Positions 33,001-46,653 are shown, numbered from the stretch's first letter. The stretch is 64,000 nt of DNA from Hawksworthiomyces lignivorus (GCA_002917075.1 NTMA01000007.1:372001-436000), one strand, 5' to 3'. Numbers and translations are program-made. Notes: generated from the sequence alone by a model not told the origin.

Positions 33001-35676
33001 GGCCGTATGCGGACGGTGGCGGATGTACTGGATCAAGTCTTCTGTCTTCAGCTCAGGTTGGTTGCGGGACGGTCGAGCAGTAGACCGCCAGTGAGATGTT
33101 GATGTCGATCGCCGTGGGACACCCATTTCTTGCTGCCCAAGTGTGGCATCTACGAAATCCGTGGAATGTGAAGGACGGGGCGTCTGCTCGCTGGGGAAGG
33201 GTTCAACAGAAGACACAGCATGCTGCTTCCCTTCAGGCTTATACTGGCGGCGGTGCTCTCCAGAGACCTTATTCTTCTTCGCCTTTCTCCGGCCGTGCAC
33301 CAGCTGCCTTCTTCTCTTCTCCTTCTCCTCAGCGTCGCGCGCAATATCCATATCATGCAACCAGGCAGTGCCGGCAACGCTCATTTTCCGGAAACGCATC
33401 TTATTTTCGGTCAAGGTGCCAGTCTTGTCGGAAAAGATGTAGCTCACTTGACCCAGATTCTCAAGGATGGTGGACGTATTCGCCACCATAGGTGTGTCGG
33501 TATCCGGGTCATACATCTCCGTGTCAGCCATCAGATAGAGCTGGCCGAGCTTGATGATTTCGAGACTGACGTACAGCGACAGCGGAATCAGCGTGTTGAA
33601 CATAATGACGAAGGCGAAGAGAATCTGGCTGAGCGGAAGCTCTGCATGATCAAGATACCAGGCATGCCTGGCAAAACGAGGCACCCACAGGCCGTGACCA
33701 ATCGAGCAACCAACTGCAAGCAGCACGACAAAAACGACTAACAAAATAACGATGCGGTTGACGATAAACTGCATCGCAGGGGCCTTGGCACGCTTGTGGC
33801 GATGGGCGTTCATGCGGATCTTGCATTCTTCGCCGGTATTGACAACGAGGCCGATCATCTCCGTTGTGTTGCGCACGACGGAACCGCGGAAGACAATTTG
33901 GTTCAGAGTGAGCGGCATCGTCTGGCCGTTGACAATCACGCGACCTTCGTAGTTGTACAAGTCCAAGTTAGGGTCTTCGGACACAATCTCAGCACCGCAC
34001 GCAGCCATGCCTGCCAACGAGTCGCAGTGCTCGGAGAGCAACGTGCATGCCTGTTTTGTCTTGAGATTGGTTTCACCATCCAGCGCCATCGTCTCAATAT
34101 AAGCAATTCCGTTGGGGCCAGTTGCATGCAGAACTACCATGTCAGCCGGCACACTGTCGTCTCGTCGTAGGCGGACAATGTCGCCAACGCGCAAATCCTG
34201 CCACTCCACAGCAGCCCATGGCATTCTCTCCCGGAGTTCGAGACCTGATGGGGACTGCGTAAGTTGGCCCATAGCAGATGGCACACTCTCCAATTCGGTT
34301 GCACCGGACGCCACGCTGCCGCGCGGTGGGTTCCAATCCGCTGCAGCAACATTCACGCCTGCCTCCAGTCTCTCCTCCACCGGGTATTGGTCCTTGTTTT
34401 GCCGTCGGGCTCGCATTGTCAATGCCCACTTCTCTTCTTGTCGCCGCTTCAGCTGCTTGAGCCGCGACCACCAATTGCCACGCCTGCTCTTCCCATTCGG
34501 GAGCACGGTGTGGCCAGGATCCAGCACAAAAGCCTTGCTGCGATTCTCGACTGTGTCGAGACGGTAGCGGCGATAGTCGTCCCATCCTTCTTTGAACATG
34601 CTGATGGCCACAAAGAAAAGAAGAGGGATGATGGTGGTGTAGGTGCCAGTCGTGCTGAGGCCGGGAATCATCTGCAAGATGCTGATAATTAAGAAGTAGA
34701 AGTTTGCCAGTTTCATGAACTGAAAAACAAGCTGCTTCGGTAGAAAGTTCCATACGGTGTACCGGCTAGAGCGGATGAAATTGGAAATGAACGCTCTGCC
34801 GGACCTCTCGTCGGTGAGCGGGCGCGTGCGAGCGCAACCTGGATCGAGTGGAACATGGCGGCCGTCGGCACTAGGAGGCAGAGGTCTCTGGCGGAGGAGA
34901 CCCTCGATAATATACTTTTGGTACAAGGCTGCAGTTCCGCTTTTGAAGCGTCCGTATGGGCCAGTCGTCCATCGGCGTTGCCGTTCTCTCTGACGATTGA
35001 GCCAGTCACGGTAATGAGCAAGGGTGTCACTCGCGTCGGCGGCTCTGGCTGTGGTGGATGTGGAAATTGCTGCGGTCTTTGACGGCCCATCAAACCCATC
35101 GAGGTCGCTCAGGCCCAGCCGGGTGCGAGAGAGGGAGGGAGACGGGGGTAGCGGCTCGACGAAGCTTACGCCGCTACGACGAGAATGCCGGACCGCAGCT
35201 TCTTGCGCTTGCTGATTTGCTGCATCATCGGCATTTACTGTAGGTCGTCGGCGCGTGATAGTCGGTACGTTGTCCCGGATGGGAGATGAGATCGTTTCCA
35301 ATGCGCCGCCCTTGCTCGTTCCTGCTCCGCCTGCGGCTGCTGACTGCCCTCTAGGTCCTTCTGAGGGGATTTCAACGTGCGATTGGATCGTATAGAGATT
35401 CGTATTGAGTCGCAATGAAGGATGGCCATGTTGGTTATTGCTGTGCGGAGCGGAAGAAGTTGTAGGACGGGGGGATGAAGGGCTAAGAGGGGCGTGTAGA
35501 CGTTGATGTTGTTGTGTCGGTGAAACCGGTGATTGTGGTGGTGAGTTTGCTTGAGGCTCAGACCTCGGTCGGCCTTCTTCCTCCTGTGCCCTCGACGCCG
35601 GCTCGCGGAGGATGTCTTCAGAGAACCGAATGCGGGCGTCGGTCGTATCGTCGGCGTCGGTTTGGCGGCCCGCCAT
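30028..35676 (-). CDS. P4-type ATPase, phospholipid flippase (probably Dnf3-like)
   Basis: P4-ATPases move phospholipids to the cytoplasmic leaflet of Golgi, endosomal and plasma membranes, usually with a Cdc50-family partner. Two exons (30899-35676, 30028-30832; 66-nt intron GTAAGT...TAG) encode 1860 residues, larger than most flippases. In order: a disordered N-terminus of about 300 residues, first helices near FMKLANFYFLIISILQMIP, the dephosphorylation loop DGETNLK (about 532), phosphorylation motif DKTGTLT (about 750), nucleotide-binding domain with two large Ser/Arg/Lys-rich inserts, TGDKRETAIN (about 1283), GDGANDIAM (about 1398), and the final helices. A Ser/Pro-rich cytoplasmic tail of about 170 residues ends at LRSP. 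The order PLDPGC, TRPLTDERSG, IRSSRYTVWNFLPKQL and the inserts suggest the Dnf3 branch, but a tree is needed to separate it from Dnf1/2 and Drs2. Confidence 0.92.
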
Positions 35677-36102
35677 GGCTGCCTCGTTCGTTCAATCAGA
35701 GCAGAATGCTGCGACGGCGTATTCCGGTTTGATTTTTGTCGAATTGAATCAACCCGGATTGGAATTGTCGTCGAGGATAAAGTGATCGAGCAGCGAGAGA
35801 AAGAAATTGCGACGACATGCAGGGTTATCGACCAAAGCGAGCGCACGCGACAACAATTGTTCGGGTCAGTGTCTGTCACGCCACTGCAACAAAACGGGGC
35901 CTTGACCAGAGGGAAACAAAAACAAAAACAAAAAGACAGGGGAATCTGAACGAAGATATCAAAAAAAGAACAGCGCAGGAACAAAGGTGAATAGACAGAT
36001 GCCTGACGAAGACAAGGCCCTAAAAAGAGAACGATGCACGACACGAGCAGAATGGGGACACTTGAACGAGGGAAAAAGAGGCCACTAAAATCCAGGTAGG
36101 AG

Positions 36103-36111
36103 TACGGAGTA
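36103..36111. repeat. TACGGAGTA motif upstream of flippase gene
   Basis: Exact copy of the recurrent 9-mer, 427 bases upstream of the flippase ATG. Confidence 0.8.
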
Positions 36112-39100
36112 AACCGTTGATGGGCTGTGCCGTCAGACTTTTGGGAGGCTCGTAATGCAGTCTCGGCAACACGAGGTCATCAACTGGGGCTGATTGGTTC
36201 TGAGGGGGGGCGTTGTATCAAGTTTTTTTTTCTTTTTTGCTGGGTTCCAGAAGAGCGGGTCTGACGTCTCCGTTGCTTTGCAGGCACTGTATGTACTCCG
36301 CAGTCCGCAGCTGTTTGGGCTCCGTAAATACACATACAAAGGAATATGGACAGCTTATTTTAAAATGTGTCTGCCTAGATTTTGCGGTACCAGCGTGTTG
36401 TGTCTCGGATGGCTTTGTTGTGCAAAGTCCTGGAGCTAGAGGTCCTCAACTTCAACTGCCAAGCGTTTCTCCCTTATTTTTTTGCTCCCTTTTTTTTTTG
36501 CTCCCTTTTTTCTTGGTGTCCTGGGTCGAAATCGGACGTCGATTGCTTTGTGCTTCCTTTTTGTCACCCCTCTAGGAATTGTGGCTGGGTTGCTCTCCGC
36601 TTCATTTGTTCTTTTTCTTTCCTTTGTCCGTCATGCAGCCAGACTAGTCGAAAAATGCCAGTTTAACCACATTCGTTCAAGGGCATGGCAGAATCAATAC
36701 TCGGTGGTCCCTGTAGGTGCAAACGCAATCAGGCTTGGCGCAGGGCTGAAGACCGAAAGATCGGACAAAGATGGCGATTGGTATTTCACGACGTGATGGC
36801 GCAAATTGCAACAGGAAAGGGAGAATCAGACAGTGAATAGGTCGAACGCTCAGTTATGAATGCGTCAAACAAGGCTAGGTTGACTAGGTGGGCTACGTTT
36901 TGTTCATTATCGAACATGTTCCGCTTGTATCTCAGGTTAGGCGTCTTTCTTTCTGGTGCTGGGTTGAGCCTCCTCCTAGTACCCAAGGCTGCAGCACAAA
37001 GGAATTCGAGAGATATGTGGAACGCAGAACCGGCCGGCGTAGCAGATGCCGGGGCTCATAAGGGCGAGAAAACGCAACCAAGGGAAAAGATAAGACGTCG
37101 GGTTTAAGTCCCAGAGAAAACTGATGCAGAGTGCATCAATAGGCATATGATTTTTGGTGATGCTTCTAAAAGAAAGTACTCACACACAACGAAAGGGAGA
37201 AGGAAGTGCGAGAAAGCCGAGCTTTCTTCAACCCCACCAAGCAAGAGAGCCAAGAAGAAGTGAATCGGGTCGTCCCTTCCAATTCTCCGCATACCCTGTT
37301 TCTGTGTTTTCCTCCGTCCTCTCTCTTCCTGCTCCCAATTTCCCTTTGCTCCTTCACGTACGGGTGGTATTTTATCCAGCTCTCCTTTCGTCCACACCCT
37401 TTCCAGTTGCCTGTTTTCCCTCAATTTTTACCGGGAAAGAGTTGGTTGGTTGGCCATGACGTGAGAGTGCATAACTACATACTCTAGACGACAAGACAAG
37501 GAACAATTTAAAAAACGAAGACAGTCCCAGCACACGGAGGATTGAGGGCGGTCTACTCCAGTAAATGCACCATCCGGCGTAATTGTCCCCGTATCCCATC
37601 TCTTGTTCTTACATGTACACTCTTTTTTTCTTAGCGCAATCCGACGCACGGTATTTATCGTCTGCCATCAGAACACATTTCGGAAGATTAAGGTTTTTCT
37701 GTGATGTTCTTGGGGGAAGCTACGCAGTGGGTTGACTGCAGGCCATGCTTAACTCCTCACATCGTGAGGGGTGACCCTTGCCCGAGTGAGCAAGGACTAC
37801 CGGGCCGGGTCTGGCGCTGACCCTCTGGTGCCCCCGTCTTCGGCGAATCGCACTTTCCCTTTATGTAAAGCCGCACGCACGATTTGGAGGGGGTTGGTCA
37901 AGCGCAGCTTCCTGGTCAGATGCTGCAATGCCAAGAGATGCGAACAAACAGAGACGGTCTCGAAGGAAAAAGGAGTCCAGGAGTCTTGTCGCAGCTCTTT
38001 TGCTTTAACTGGACTAAAACTAAGGGGGACAGCGTCCGTGACTCTCTCCCAGACCCAGTATTCCATGCAGTATAATGGCAGTCATAAAAGAAAGTACAAT
38101 AAGATTCGAAGCGGGCACATAAGAAAAAGCAATCGACACGAACGTGTTACAGTGGACAATGCCATACGATTTACGATGCGGATTCTGCGATCATCAGAGT
38201 TGCTCGACAGTGAGTCGACGCTGCTGCAAGTTTGCACGCAGGTCCGGGCTGTTTCCTTGAGCCTACCCCCACCGGGCCTTTCCAAAAGGGGCGGCCTTGC
38301 CTGTTTCCGCGAGGCCAACTTTTTTGCAGCAGGAACCAGGGCTCTCTCCTTCCTTACTTGAGCTAGCCTGTTTCTATCCGCCGATACTGGTCGCTGCACA
38401 TCTTGCTTGGATCAGTTTTTTTGTTCTATTTTATTTTATTTTATTTTTCTTAGCGGCTTTCATCCTCGTATATACGACATGCATGCCAAAGGATGATAAT
38501 GCAGTATCACACACTACAGTCGAAAGCCTCAATGCCAACGTAAGCCCCCTTAATGGCAAAAGTGGTATGAACATGCGGATGCGACGGCGCGAGTTGGCGA
38601 ATGGCGCCATGACATAATCAATACCATTATCTGTGATTGAACCTTTTCTTTACTTCTTCCAAAATCAGAACATTTTTGTGTCATTGACTCGGCCGTGATA
38701 TTGCAGTGTAGTTATATGTTTAAGCAAATTAATGTATCTCAAGTATGTTTACCTTTGAGGATTGTACATCGATTCCCGCTGTGATGCTCTATTGACTTTA
38801 GAAATGCGTACCGTTTCCCCACTGTTTACATTGATGTTATCGTGAGTTTTGCTCTTCCCCGGTTCATCCGGATCGCTGTGGTCATTGTTTTATGACGTTT
38901 CTGTTTTTTTTCTGTCTTTTTCCACTTCTGTGTTCGTCCTGCGTCCTGCATTTCTGGAAAATTTAAGCTGATGCGCGCGTCCCATCCGCAAATCGTGTCG
39001 ACGGCCAGATGGGATGTCGGCACGACGAAGACGAATAGCAAACTTTTACAAGCGGCGCAGCCTGCATCTATGTCAACAGAAGAACCAAAATAAGGCCGAA

Positions 39101-39980
39101 AGAATTGATTCGAAATTTGAGGTTAAGAGATTTCTCAGTAAAGGTATTTTTCTTCTCCTCGCCAATCTAGCGAAGGCATGTACAGGAGGACCACATATCC
39201 CCCTGCGCATTTTGACTTATTTGCCTGAAATAGGCAATAAGCGTACGGCTAGAGAAGAGTAGCAAAAAGCACATAAGGTCTTACCGGCTGGAAAAAGAGA
39301 ACCAACAACGTCAACGTTTTCCAGTCCCGTAAAGAAAAGACAACGAGATGACAGGAGCACGAATACGTAGCCTTTCGCAGAGTATCTATCAGCTATCCAC
39401 CAATGTCAGCGTGCACTCTCTCGTACAGTTCACACAATCGCCAGAATCTTGAGGATGGCTCCTATTTGACAACATTGTACTCGTACACTTGAAGTGCCCA
39501 TCTCTTCTCCAAGGGAAACCCGGCGGTGCAGCGGCGTAATCTTAGACCAATCTACCTTCTTTTTCTGGCGCCGTTTCGGTTTCATTGGGTCAGTCGCCGC
39601 ATTACGCAGCCTACAGTGGGACGTTGACGCGGCACACTCAGAAGACATGCACTTTTGCTTGGCGGGCCTACTTCCCTACATGGATCGATTTGCCCCTTGA
39701 TGCTATTTATAAAATCGCTATTATAGAGGGGAAGAGTTTGCCTCCTTTGACTCGCTGGCAGCGCCACCTCCTGTGGCCGAAAACGCGTGTTCACAGCGTG
39801 GCTGTGGTGCTCGTTGCCAAACGCCGAAAGGGCGAGATACAAGTGCACATTTAGACTCTCTTTAGCACCATGAGTAATCTCGAAATAATGGACTGGATAG
39901 CACGAGTGCTATCATTGATACGTAGGAAATAGAAGTTACATAAGAAGAGAAGAAGGAGACATCAGCGCTCATATCAGAAC

Positions 39981-39981
<1 letters not shown>

Positions 39982-40011
<30 letters not shown>
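39982..40011 (+). repeat. A30 homopolymer
   Basis: Thirty uninterrupted A residues in intergenic DNA. It could be a simple repeat or the tail of a retroposed copy; no obvious target-site duplication was seen by eye. Confidence 0.9.
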
Positions 40012-40013
<2 letters not shown>

Positions 40014-42020
40014 ATAGGTCTTTTTGACTGGTGTCGGTGAGAGGCCTTAAGAGTCGTCCTCACCGAAAGCACATAGCAGTCTTCCGCTTTCACAGTGCAG
40101 TTCCAGCGTAGTCGACAGGCACAAAAATTCAACGAGGCGTAAGGCAGTCCTTTGCTGCTCTTACCAGAAGCTATTAGCCAGGCGTGTCTTGGCCTTTACG
40201 CTGCCTTCCTTGCAAAATACGGACGATATAATTCCTTGCAAGCAGGTGAATTAATTGTGCCCTGAGAGATAACAGGAAGTCCAACACGCCATTTAGAGTG
40301 TGCGTGCGTGCGTCTGCATGGGTGCGAATTTATCCGCCCTCTTCTAGGCTGGTAGAAAAGTGTATTATATGCTGCTCTTTATTATGTTCACTTCGCATTG
40401 CTGTGTAAACGATGAGGAGAAGTGCCTCCGAAAATAAAAAGGGGCATGCGCTCCTTATGCTGAACGCAAATAGAAGCTGAAAGCCGGAGGACGGGTTTGC
40501 CGGGGTTGATATATAAAAATTGTTTGGCCCTAACGAGGCACGTACTGGCTTGCTCTCAACGAACTATCCATTCTGTCTCTTCTGGTTCGATCTCTTCGTC
40601 TGGGATCATGCTTAAAAATCTTAATTTCCTGTGCTCTGAAAGGTAGCACAAATGCAAACGACGTAGAAGTGACAAAAAAAAAAGGAATGGGGTACCCCAG
40701 AAATGTCACGACACGGGAGTGTTTGCCGCTCAAACCGTGCCGCGTTCCGGAAGGCGGAACGTCCAGAAAACGTCTTTTCGAGACGCACAGGAAGAAATGA
40801 AAGGAAGCTATCGCCCATTAGCACCGTGACTTTCGCTTGGCAGCTGCCATCTCACGATCTCCCTCGAGTAGTTATTATAGCGATGGAACTGTAATTTCTG
40901 AAAGAAAACGCAAACTTGTATATTCCAATATTAGGATCCCAGCCGTTACCTCGTTATTAAAACTATAGAGAAGGAAAGGAATAGCTAAAAAGGAGACAAA
41001 GGCCAAAAGGACAGGCAAACACAAGGAAAAACAGCTGCACCGTGTAAGAACACCTCCCCTAAGACATCTCCTTTACTACCTTCACTGTCAGAAGGACTTT
41101 TTTTTTTCTTTGTTCAGCACTTTAATATTTTGTGTATTCAGACAAAAAAGGTAGAACAATAATACCGAACTCCTCAAGCCATCCTTCACACACACGGCCA
41201 CTCTAGTGAAGTAGCCCTTGGCTAGCCAAGTCCATGACAAAAGCCCCTATAATTAAGCAAAATACCCAAGCCGCCTGGGCCATTTTTATTCCTTCTTCTT
41301 CTCGTGTCGAGAGATTTTCCCACCATAGATAGCAGAGATGATAAAAAATATATAAAATGTGTTAAAAAGGGTTTTCCAGTGGTGGTGTGTCGCCTGTATT
41401 TCAAAACAACAAACCCCTCTGGGCATTAGGTTGTGATTCTGCTCGGTGCCTAAGACATTAACAAACACTAAACAAGAACACACGGTGAGGCGTAAAGGCT
41501 GTAGCAAATGTCGCCAAGCATCGCAGAAATACTGCAAGGAGGCGATCAACAATAAAGGAGCGACGAGAACCGAGAAAACAAATTGGACTCAAGGAAAGAC
41601 TAGAAACAAACAAAACAATATATACGATCGCTGTGCCAGACATGCATGATCGAAATCCGAATGTAGGTTGTCGTCATGCAGATTCGTGGCAGACAAATGA
41701 AAAAAAAAGGAAATGACAACTAGGGGTAAAAGGAGTGGCGGTTTTGTCGAAACAAAACAAGCGAGTCGACGTCGAAGACGATGAACTCTAGTCAAAGGAA
41801 ACAACAGCAAACTCCAGGAACGGGCCAAAGAGGAGGGCATCCTCAAGCACCACAAACACAGCCGTGAAAACGCCAAAACGCAGCCTGCGGGTATATGAAC
41901 TAAAAGCCAAGCCAAAAGACAGAAAAAGAAACAGAAAACACAGCCAGTCTAAGGGTCTCCATAAATAAGAGGAACTTTTGAAATTTTTTTCTTTCTCAAT
42001 TAGAGAACGCCTCTCCTCAT

Positions 42021-44197
42021 TTATGCTGCCGTGTGGGGTGGCAGACTCTCGGGAGAAAGACTAGCTGCGTCAACTGCATCAAACTGGACCAGTTGGCTCA
42101 TATCCAATTCTGCTTGCGCGGCGTCGCCAAAGTTAGCAGGCGAGTGCGGATGCAGAGGCAGGTTGATGGCGTGCTTTGAGTACATATCGTTCAGGTTGGC
42201 CCCATCATCGGAAATGGCTGAAGAATCACCGTTGAGCGGGTTGTAGATGTCGGCAGACGAGCTGCGGCCCATCATGGTCATTGGCGGCGACTGGTCAACG
42301 ATGGCAGGGTCTGACCGGCCGGCAAAGGACAGCGGCGACACGGAAGGCGGAGGCACACCTAAGTTCTGAGCGTTCATCATGGGAGAGAGGAAAGTGGTGC
42401 TGTAGGGTGTGTTGTAGCTGGAGGCCGGCATGGCACCTGTCTCGGGCGCCTGCGTTGCAAAGAAGTTCGGGCTGGAAAAGTCAGAGGGCGACGCCGCCGT
42501 TGTAGCTGACATGGGGTATTGGCGCATGTCGAGGCCAAAACCAGCCTGGGTGTCGATCCGCAGACTCGGGCCGGCAGGGCTCAAGCCATTGGGGTTCTGC
42601 GGCACAGGAGCGTAGATGTTCGGGCTGTGTTGCGGCTGGGTCTCGCCAGGCTGCTGGATGTAGAAAGACGGCATCGGTGTCTGAAGCATCGAGAAGTCAA
42701 TTGCCATCGGGACGGAGCGACTACGTTGCCGCTTGTGACCAGGACCAGAGCGCATGCCTGGGTGCACACCACCAATACCCCATTGGGTCTCTTGGAAAAT
42801 ACCGACGTGAGGCTGCAGGAAGTTCGGCTGCGAGGACGGGCGACCGGTGGGCGAAACAGGAGCGGACACGGAGAGGTTGTGAGCACCAGCGTCAAGGGGA
42901 AGAGGGGCAACCAAGGGGACGACCGGCCCGGAGGTAGTCGCAGCTGCAGCGGCCGCAGCGGCGGCGGCAGCAGCAGCAATGTTGTGCGGATTGTGCGGGC
43001 TGTGCCGAGTCATGAACGTCTCGAGGGAGATCAGCTTGGCCAGCTGGCCGCTCAAAACCTTGGGGTTACCACCGAGATGATGCACGAGGCACTGAGAAGC
43101 CTGCTGGTTCTCAGTGAAATCGCCACACACAGTGAAGCCGTTTGCACTCGGTGTGCAGTCCATCATGAAGTTTGGCGGTTGGTTGAGCTCGATGACGATG
43201 CCGCCAGATTTGTTCGGATCGTCTTCGTTGTTCTCAAGAAAGATGTTCTTGATATACGAGAAGGGATATTCAATCTTGTATCCAGCATTCTCGTTGTTGA
43301 TGTAGTATGTCATGGTGCCATTGTGCGGAGAGTAGAAAATGATGAGATCCATAGTGTTCTGGCCAACACGCACCCATTTGCCAATGCTGAGAGACCGACA
43401 AGTGAGATGGTGGATCACTGTTCAAGAATTAGAAGGTCTGCAAGTGATTAAATGGAAATTGCGTTAAAAGGGGGGAAAACATACAAACTTTGCCCTGGTT
43501 GCTGTGATCGCCACCGAGGAGCATGCCGGGGCCGTAACCCATGAGCCCAGTACGACCATAGAAAGCACCACCGAGGCCTTTTCCGCTCTCGGCGGCTTGC
43601 ATCGCAAGGTACGCACGCATAGACTCGGGGATGAGATCGATGTCTTCGCCAGTCTCCAAGCTCTTCTTGGCGATGAGCTTGATCTTGGCGCGTCTATGAG
43701 AGGTAGGAGTTAGCTTACGCTCTAATATTCATGAATTTGACATAAAACGTCATCATATTAACTCACCGGTTCTGGAACCAGATCTGAACTGATCTTTCGG
43801 TCATGTTGATCTGTTCCGCGATGAGATTGCGGGTTTCGGCATTGGGGGTAGGGTTCTTGTTGAATTCCATCTCGAGGGTCGTCAACTGATCCTGAGTCGC
43901 CCTCTGCCGCTTCTGGTTCTTCTGCTGTTGTGTCAGAGTGCTCTTGCGAGCAGGTCGCTTTGATGAAGACGGCTGCGTGCTTGTAGCAGATGCTGACGGG
44001 GAAGGGGTCTGGGAGCTCTTGGTTGTAACGGCCGACTTGGGCGTTGGCATAGGAGCTACACAGGCAGATGGGTTCGGTGTCGACACGGACATATTCATTG
44101 GCATCCCATTATGCATAGACCCGTCACCGAGAGGCATCGTCATCATCATGACTGGTCCCGGATGAACCGGCATCTCAACTTTCACCTCGGTCGCCAT
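42021..44197 (-). CDS. homeobox transcription factor (HTF1/PAH1-like)
   Basis: Three exons (43767-44197, 43485-43693, 42021-43417) with introns of 73 and 67 nt encode 678 residues. The homeodomain spans about 92-152; its recognition helix is SVQIWFQNRRAKIK, and intron 1 interrupts the codon after WFQN. Next comes a conserved block: ESMRAYLAMQAA, VLIHHLTCRSLSIGKWVRVG, MDLIIFYSPHNGTMTYYINN and YPFSYIKNIFLEN. This block is typical of a filamentous-fungal homeobox group that includes regulators of conidiation in rice-blast fungus (HTF1/MoHOX2) and Podospora PAH1; assignment to that group is from memory. The C-terminal half is Pro/Ser/Asn-rich with a run of about 13 Ala, fitting an activation or regulatory region. 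Upstream lie 8.2 kb without a gene. Confidence 0.88.
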
Positions 44198-45863
44198 TGT
44201 CAGTGACCAGGTTGCTCGTTGATAGTATTAGGGCTGGAGAACGGCAGAGTATTATTCGACCGCGGAAGACGCTCCAAACAAAATCCCACGCTGGTGGTAC
44301 ACAGGTACCGGTTTGGTGATTAATGTAAGAGAGCTAAAGGGTGAGTCTGCCTCAGTGCTGAGACGAGTCGAGACGATTTGAGGAGGGTAGAGTGTGTCTG
44401 CCGGGAAGGTTCGTCTTCGTCGTCGAAGGATATATGGTGATTCGATCGAATTTAGATGGTGGGATATATAGCTAGATATTGGAAGCAAAGGAGCGTCGTC
44501 CTGATTCTCAAATGGAACAGGAAGGTTCAATAGGCGCAAGATATCCTGAGGAGGATATCGATAGCGAAGTGCTGAAAAGAATGTTCAACCCAAGAGGGCC
44601 TGTAAAAAAAGATGGATCTTAAGCCGAAAGAATGTAATGGAAGGTCCCGAAATGAGTGTATGGGGGGGGGTTCTTAGGAGAATCCGAACTGGGCTAAAAG
44701 AACGAAGCTTTACATATAAGAGAATGACTATGGTGAGAAAAAACGAAAGGAATGAAAAAGACGAGAAAGAAGACACAACAAAGCGACGGGAAAGGTATAT
44801 GGACGAAGAGAACGATCACGATGGATGAAGGGAAAAAGAAAGAAAAGAGAGAGGGAAAAAGGGAAGGGAAGAGGAGGGAAAAAAGGAAACGGGATCCATA
44901 GAAAAACGAGAGCGTGAACAAGAGACCAGACGAAGAGAGGGATAGGGATCTTTTTTTGGGGGGGGGGGGTGGAGGGGGGGTGTCGTAGGTGTCTACGCTT
45001 CTGTGGTCAAAGGGGGCGTGTGGGCAGGGAAAAGGAAAAAGGGGAAAAGGGAAAAGACGGAGAAAGTGGGCCTTGGAAAGGGCGGCTCCCAGTCTAGAAG
45101 ACAAACTCCACAGCGTGTGTCCAGTGCCCATCAGTCAACCACTGCAGCGCCCAGAGCGGCGTCGTACCGCGATAAAGAGGAGCGGTTTGGGAAGAGACGG
45201 CAACAAGAAACCAAACAGCTGCATATGATATGGACCCGTCCATTCTGCGAGGGGCTATGTGGAGAAACAGGACACGATGCGAGCGCGGCACCAGCAGCGG
45301 TGAACCTTAGCCAGCGTTTCTGCTGGAAAAGTGGTGAGAGCAGCCGAAGTGATTCAGCGATCTGCGTAGCACTGAAGGCAACCGGTTCCGCCTCTGTACG
45401 TTATGTACTTGCACCTCGCACAGAGACGCAGCAAAGTATGTAGGCTTGCAGTTGCTCGTAATGCTCGTACTGCCCGCTTTTTGCCTGAGCGCTCCACAGC
45501 ATATCATATACGCATGTACATAAGGATATAGGGTGTGTCTCTCTCCCCACGCGTGGCCGTTCTTTGTCTTACACCGCAGAGCAGCAGGAGACGTTCGAGT
45601 CTGTTAGGGTTTATGGTCAACTCCTGTCAACTGCAGCAACCTGCAGCAGAGTGTTTGGAGAGCAGACAACTTCCTCTTTCAGCTACGTGAATGTGCGCAG
45701 TACGAGGAGGTCTTCATGCTCCTGTTGAAGAAATCCCGTAGCGCCAGCAAGAAAGCCCATAAACCAGACCATCTTGACCGACGCATCGAGCGCCAACTGC
45801 GGTGCGTCGTTGGTGGAACGAATAGGCAATTCCCACTAGGCTTTTGCAGCTAATGGTGCTCTG

Positions 45864-45872
45864 TACTCCGTA
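45864..45872. repeat. TACTCCGTA motif in homeobox upstream region
   Basis: Exact copy of the recurrent 9-mer, about 1.7 kb upstream of the homeobox ATG. Confidence 0.8.
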
Positions 45873-46630
45873 AATAGCACAGAGGCAGCTCTGCTCGAGA
45901 GCTCCGCCAAGTTTGCCACTAGGGCAGGGCCAAGAAACAACGACGTGAGTTGCTCTTCCTGCGTACCTGACTAGCAGCCGTTCCTGGCATCCTGACCAAC
46001 CAGCTGTCGCCGTTATGATCGACCAGTGGGCGGGCGAGGGCTCACACGCTGTTTTGACTGGACCACCGTCTGATGTTTTTTTGGTCCCGCCTTGTTTTCC
46101 CCTTTTCTGCAGGGCGCGTCTTTGTGTTCTTCCGTCTCCCTTTTTCCTGCTGGCTCTGCCACCACCTTTCCACTCCGTCCGCTGCAACCTTGGGCCGTCC
46201 TATGCCCTCTGGTTGGCGAAACAAAAAGTTGTGGTGTGGTCAGCGTGCCAGCATTCACACCCACTTCTGACGAACGAGTAGGGGGTTAAAGGAGAAGGAA
46301 GGCCAAATAAGGCTCTTTGCACTCTTCAGCAGGAAAGCAAAGAAGAGCGAAAAGAACCATACGGCTCGTGAGCTGGCAACATAATGCCAGTATTGTGGCG
46401 TCTAGCTGGACGCGAGATGGAGAGCACCAAAATGGTTTCGCGAAAAAGGGAACCAAACGGGAAAAGAAGAAGAACAAAAACACAGATCGAAAAGGGGTAA
46501 CAAAAGGCTAAACAAGGATGGCATACATACGGCGTACACGTACATACAAGCATTATGCTGCCTCCGATGCTAAAACCGCACTACATGTACCAAGCACAAA
46601 AAAAAACACTCTGCAGCGAGCATCGCATCT

Positions 46631-46653
46631 GCACGAAGCACGAAGCACGAAGT

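Larger units (their letters stand above)
35677..42020. other. 6.3-kb gene-poor region upstream of flippase gene
   Basis: The nearest genes, the flippase and the homeobox gene, are both on the minus strand, so this is flippase upstream sequence plus the homeobox 3' flank. No open frame shows homology or coding character. It holds T-rich tracts (36218-36235, 36475-36510), TACGGAGTA (36103-36111), TACTCCGCA (36294-36302), two adjacent hairpins (37755-37795), TACTCGTA (39478-39485) and a 30-nt A run (39982-40011). Confidence 0.55.

Noticed and set aside
37771..38361. 196-codon plus-strand frame
   Set aside because: No recognisable motif and mixed composition; probably chance in a 6-kb gene-free stretch.
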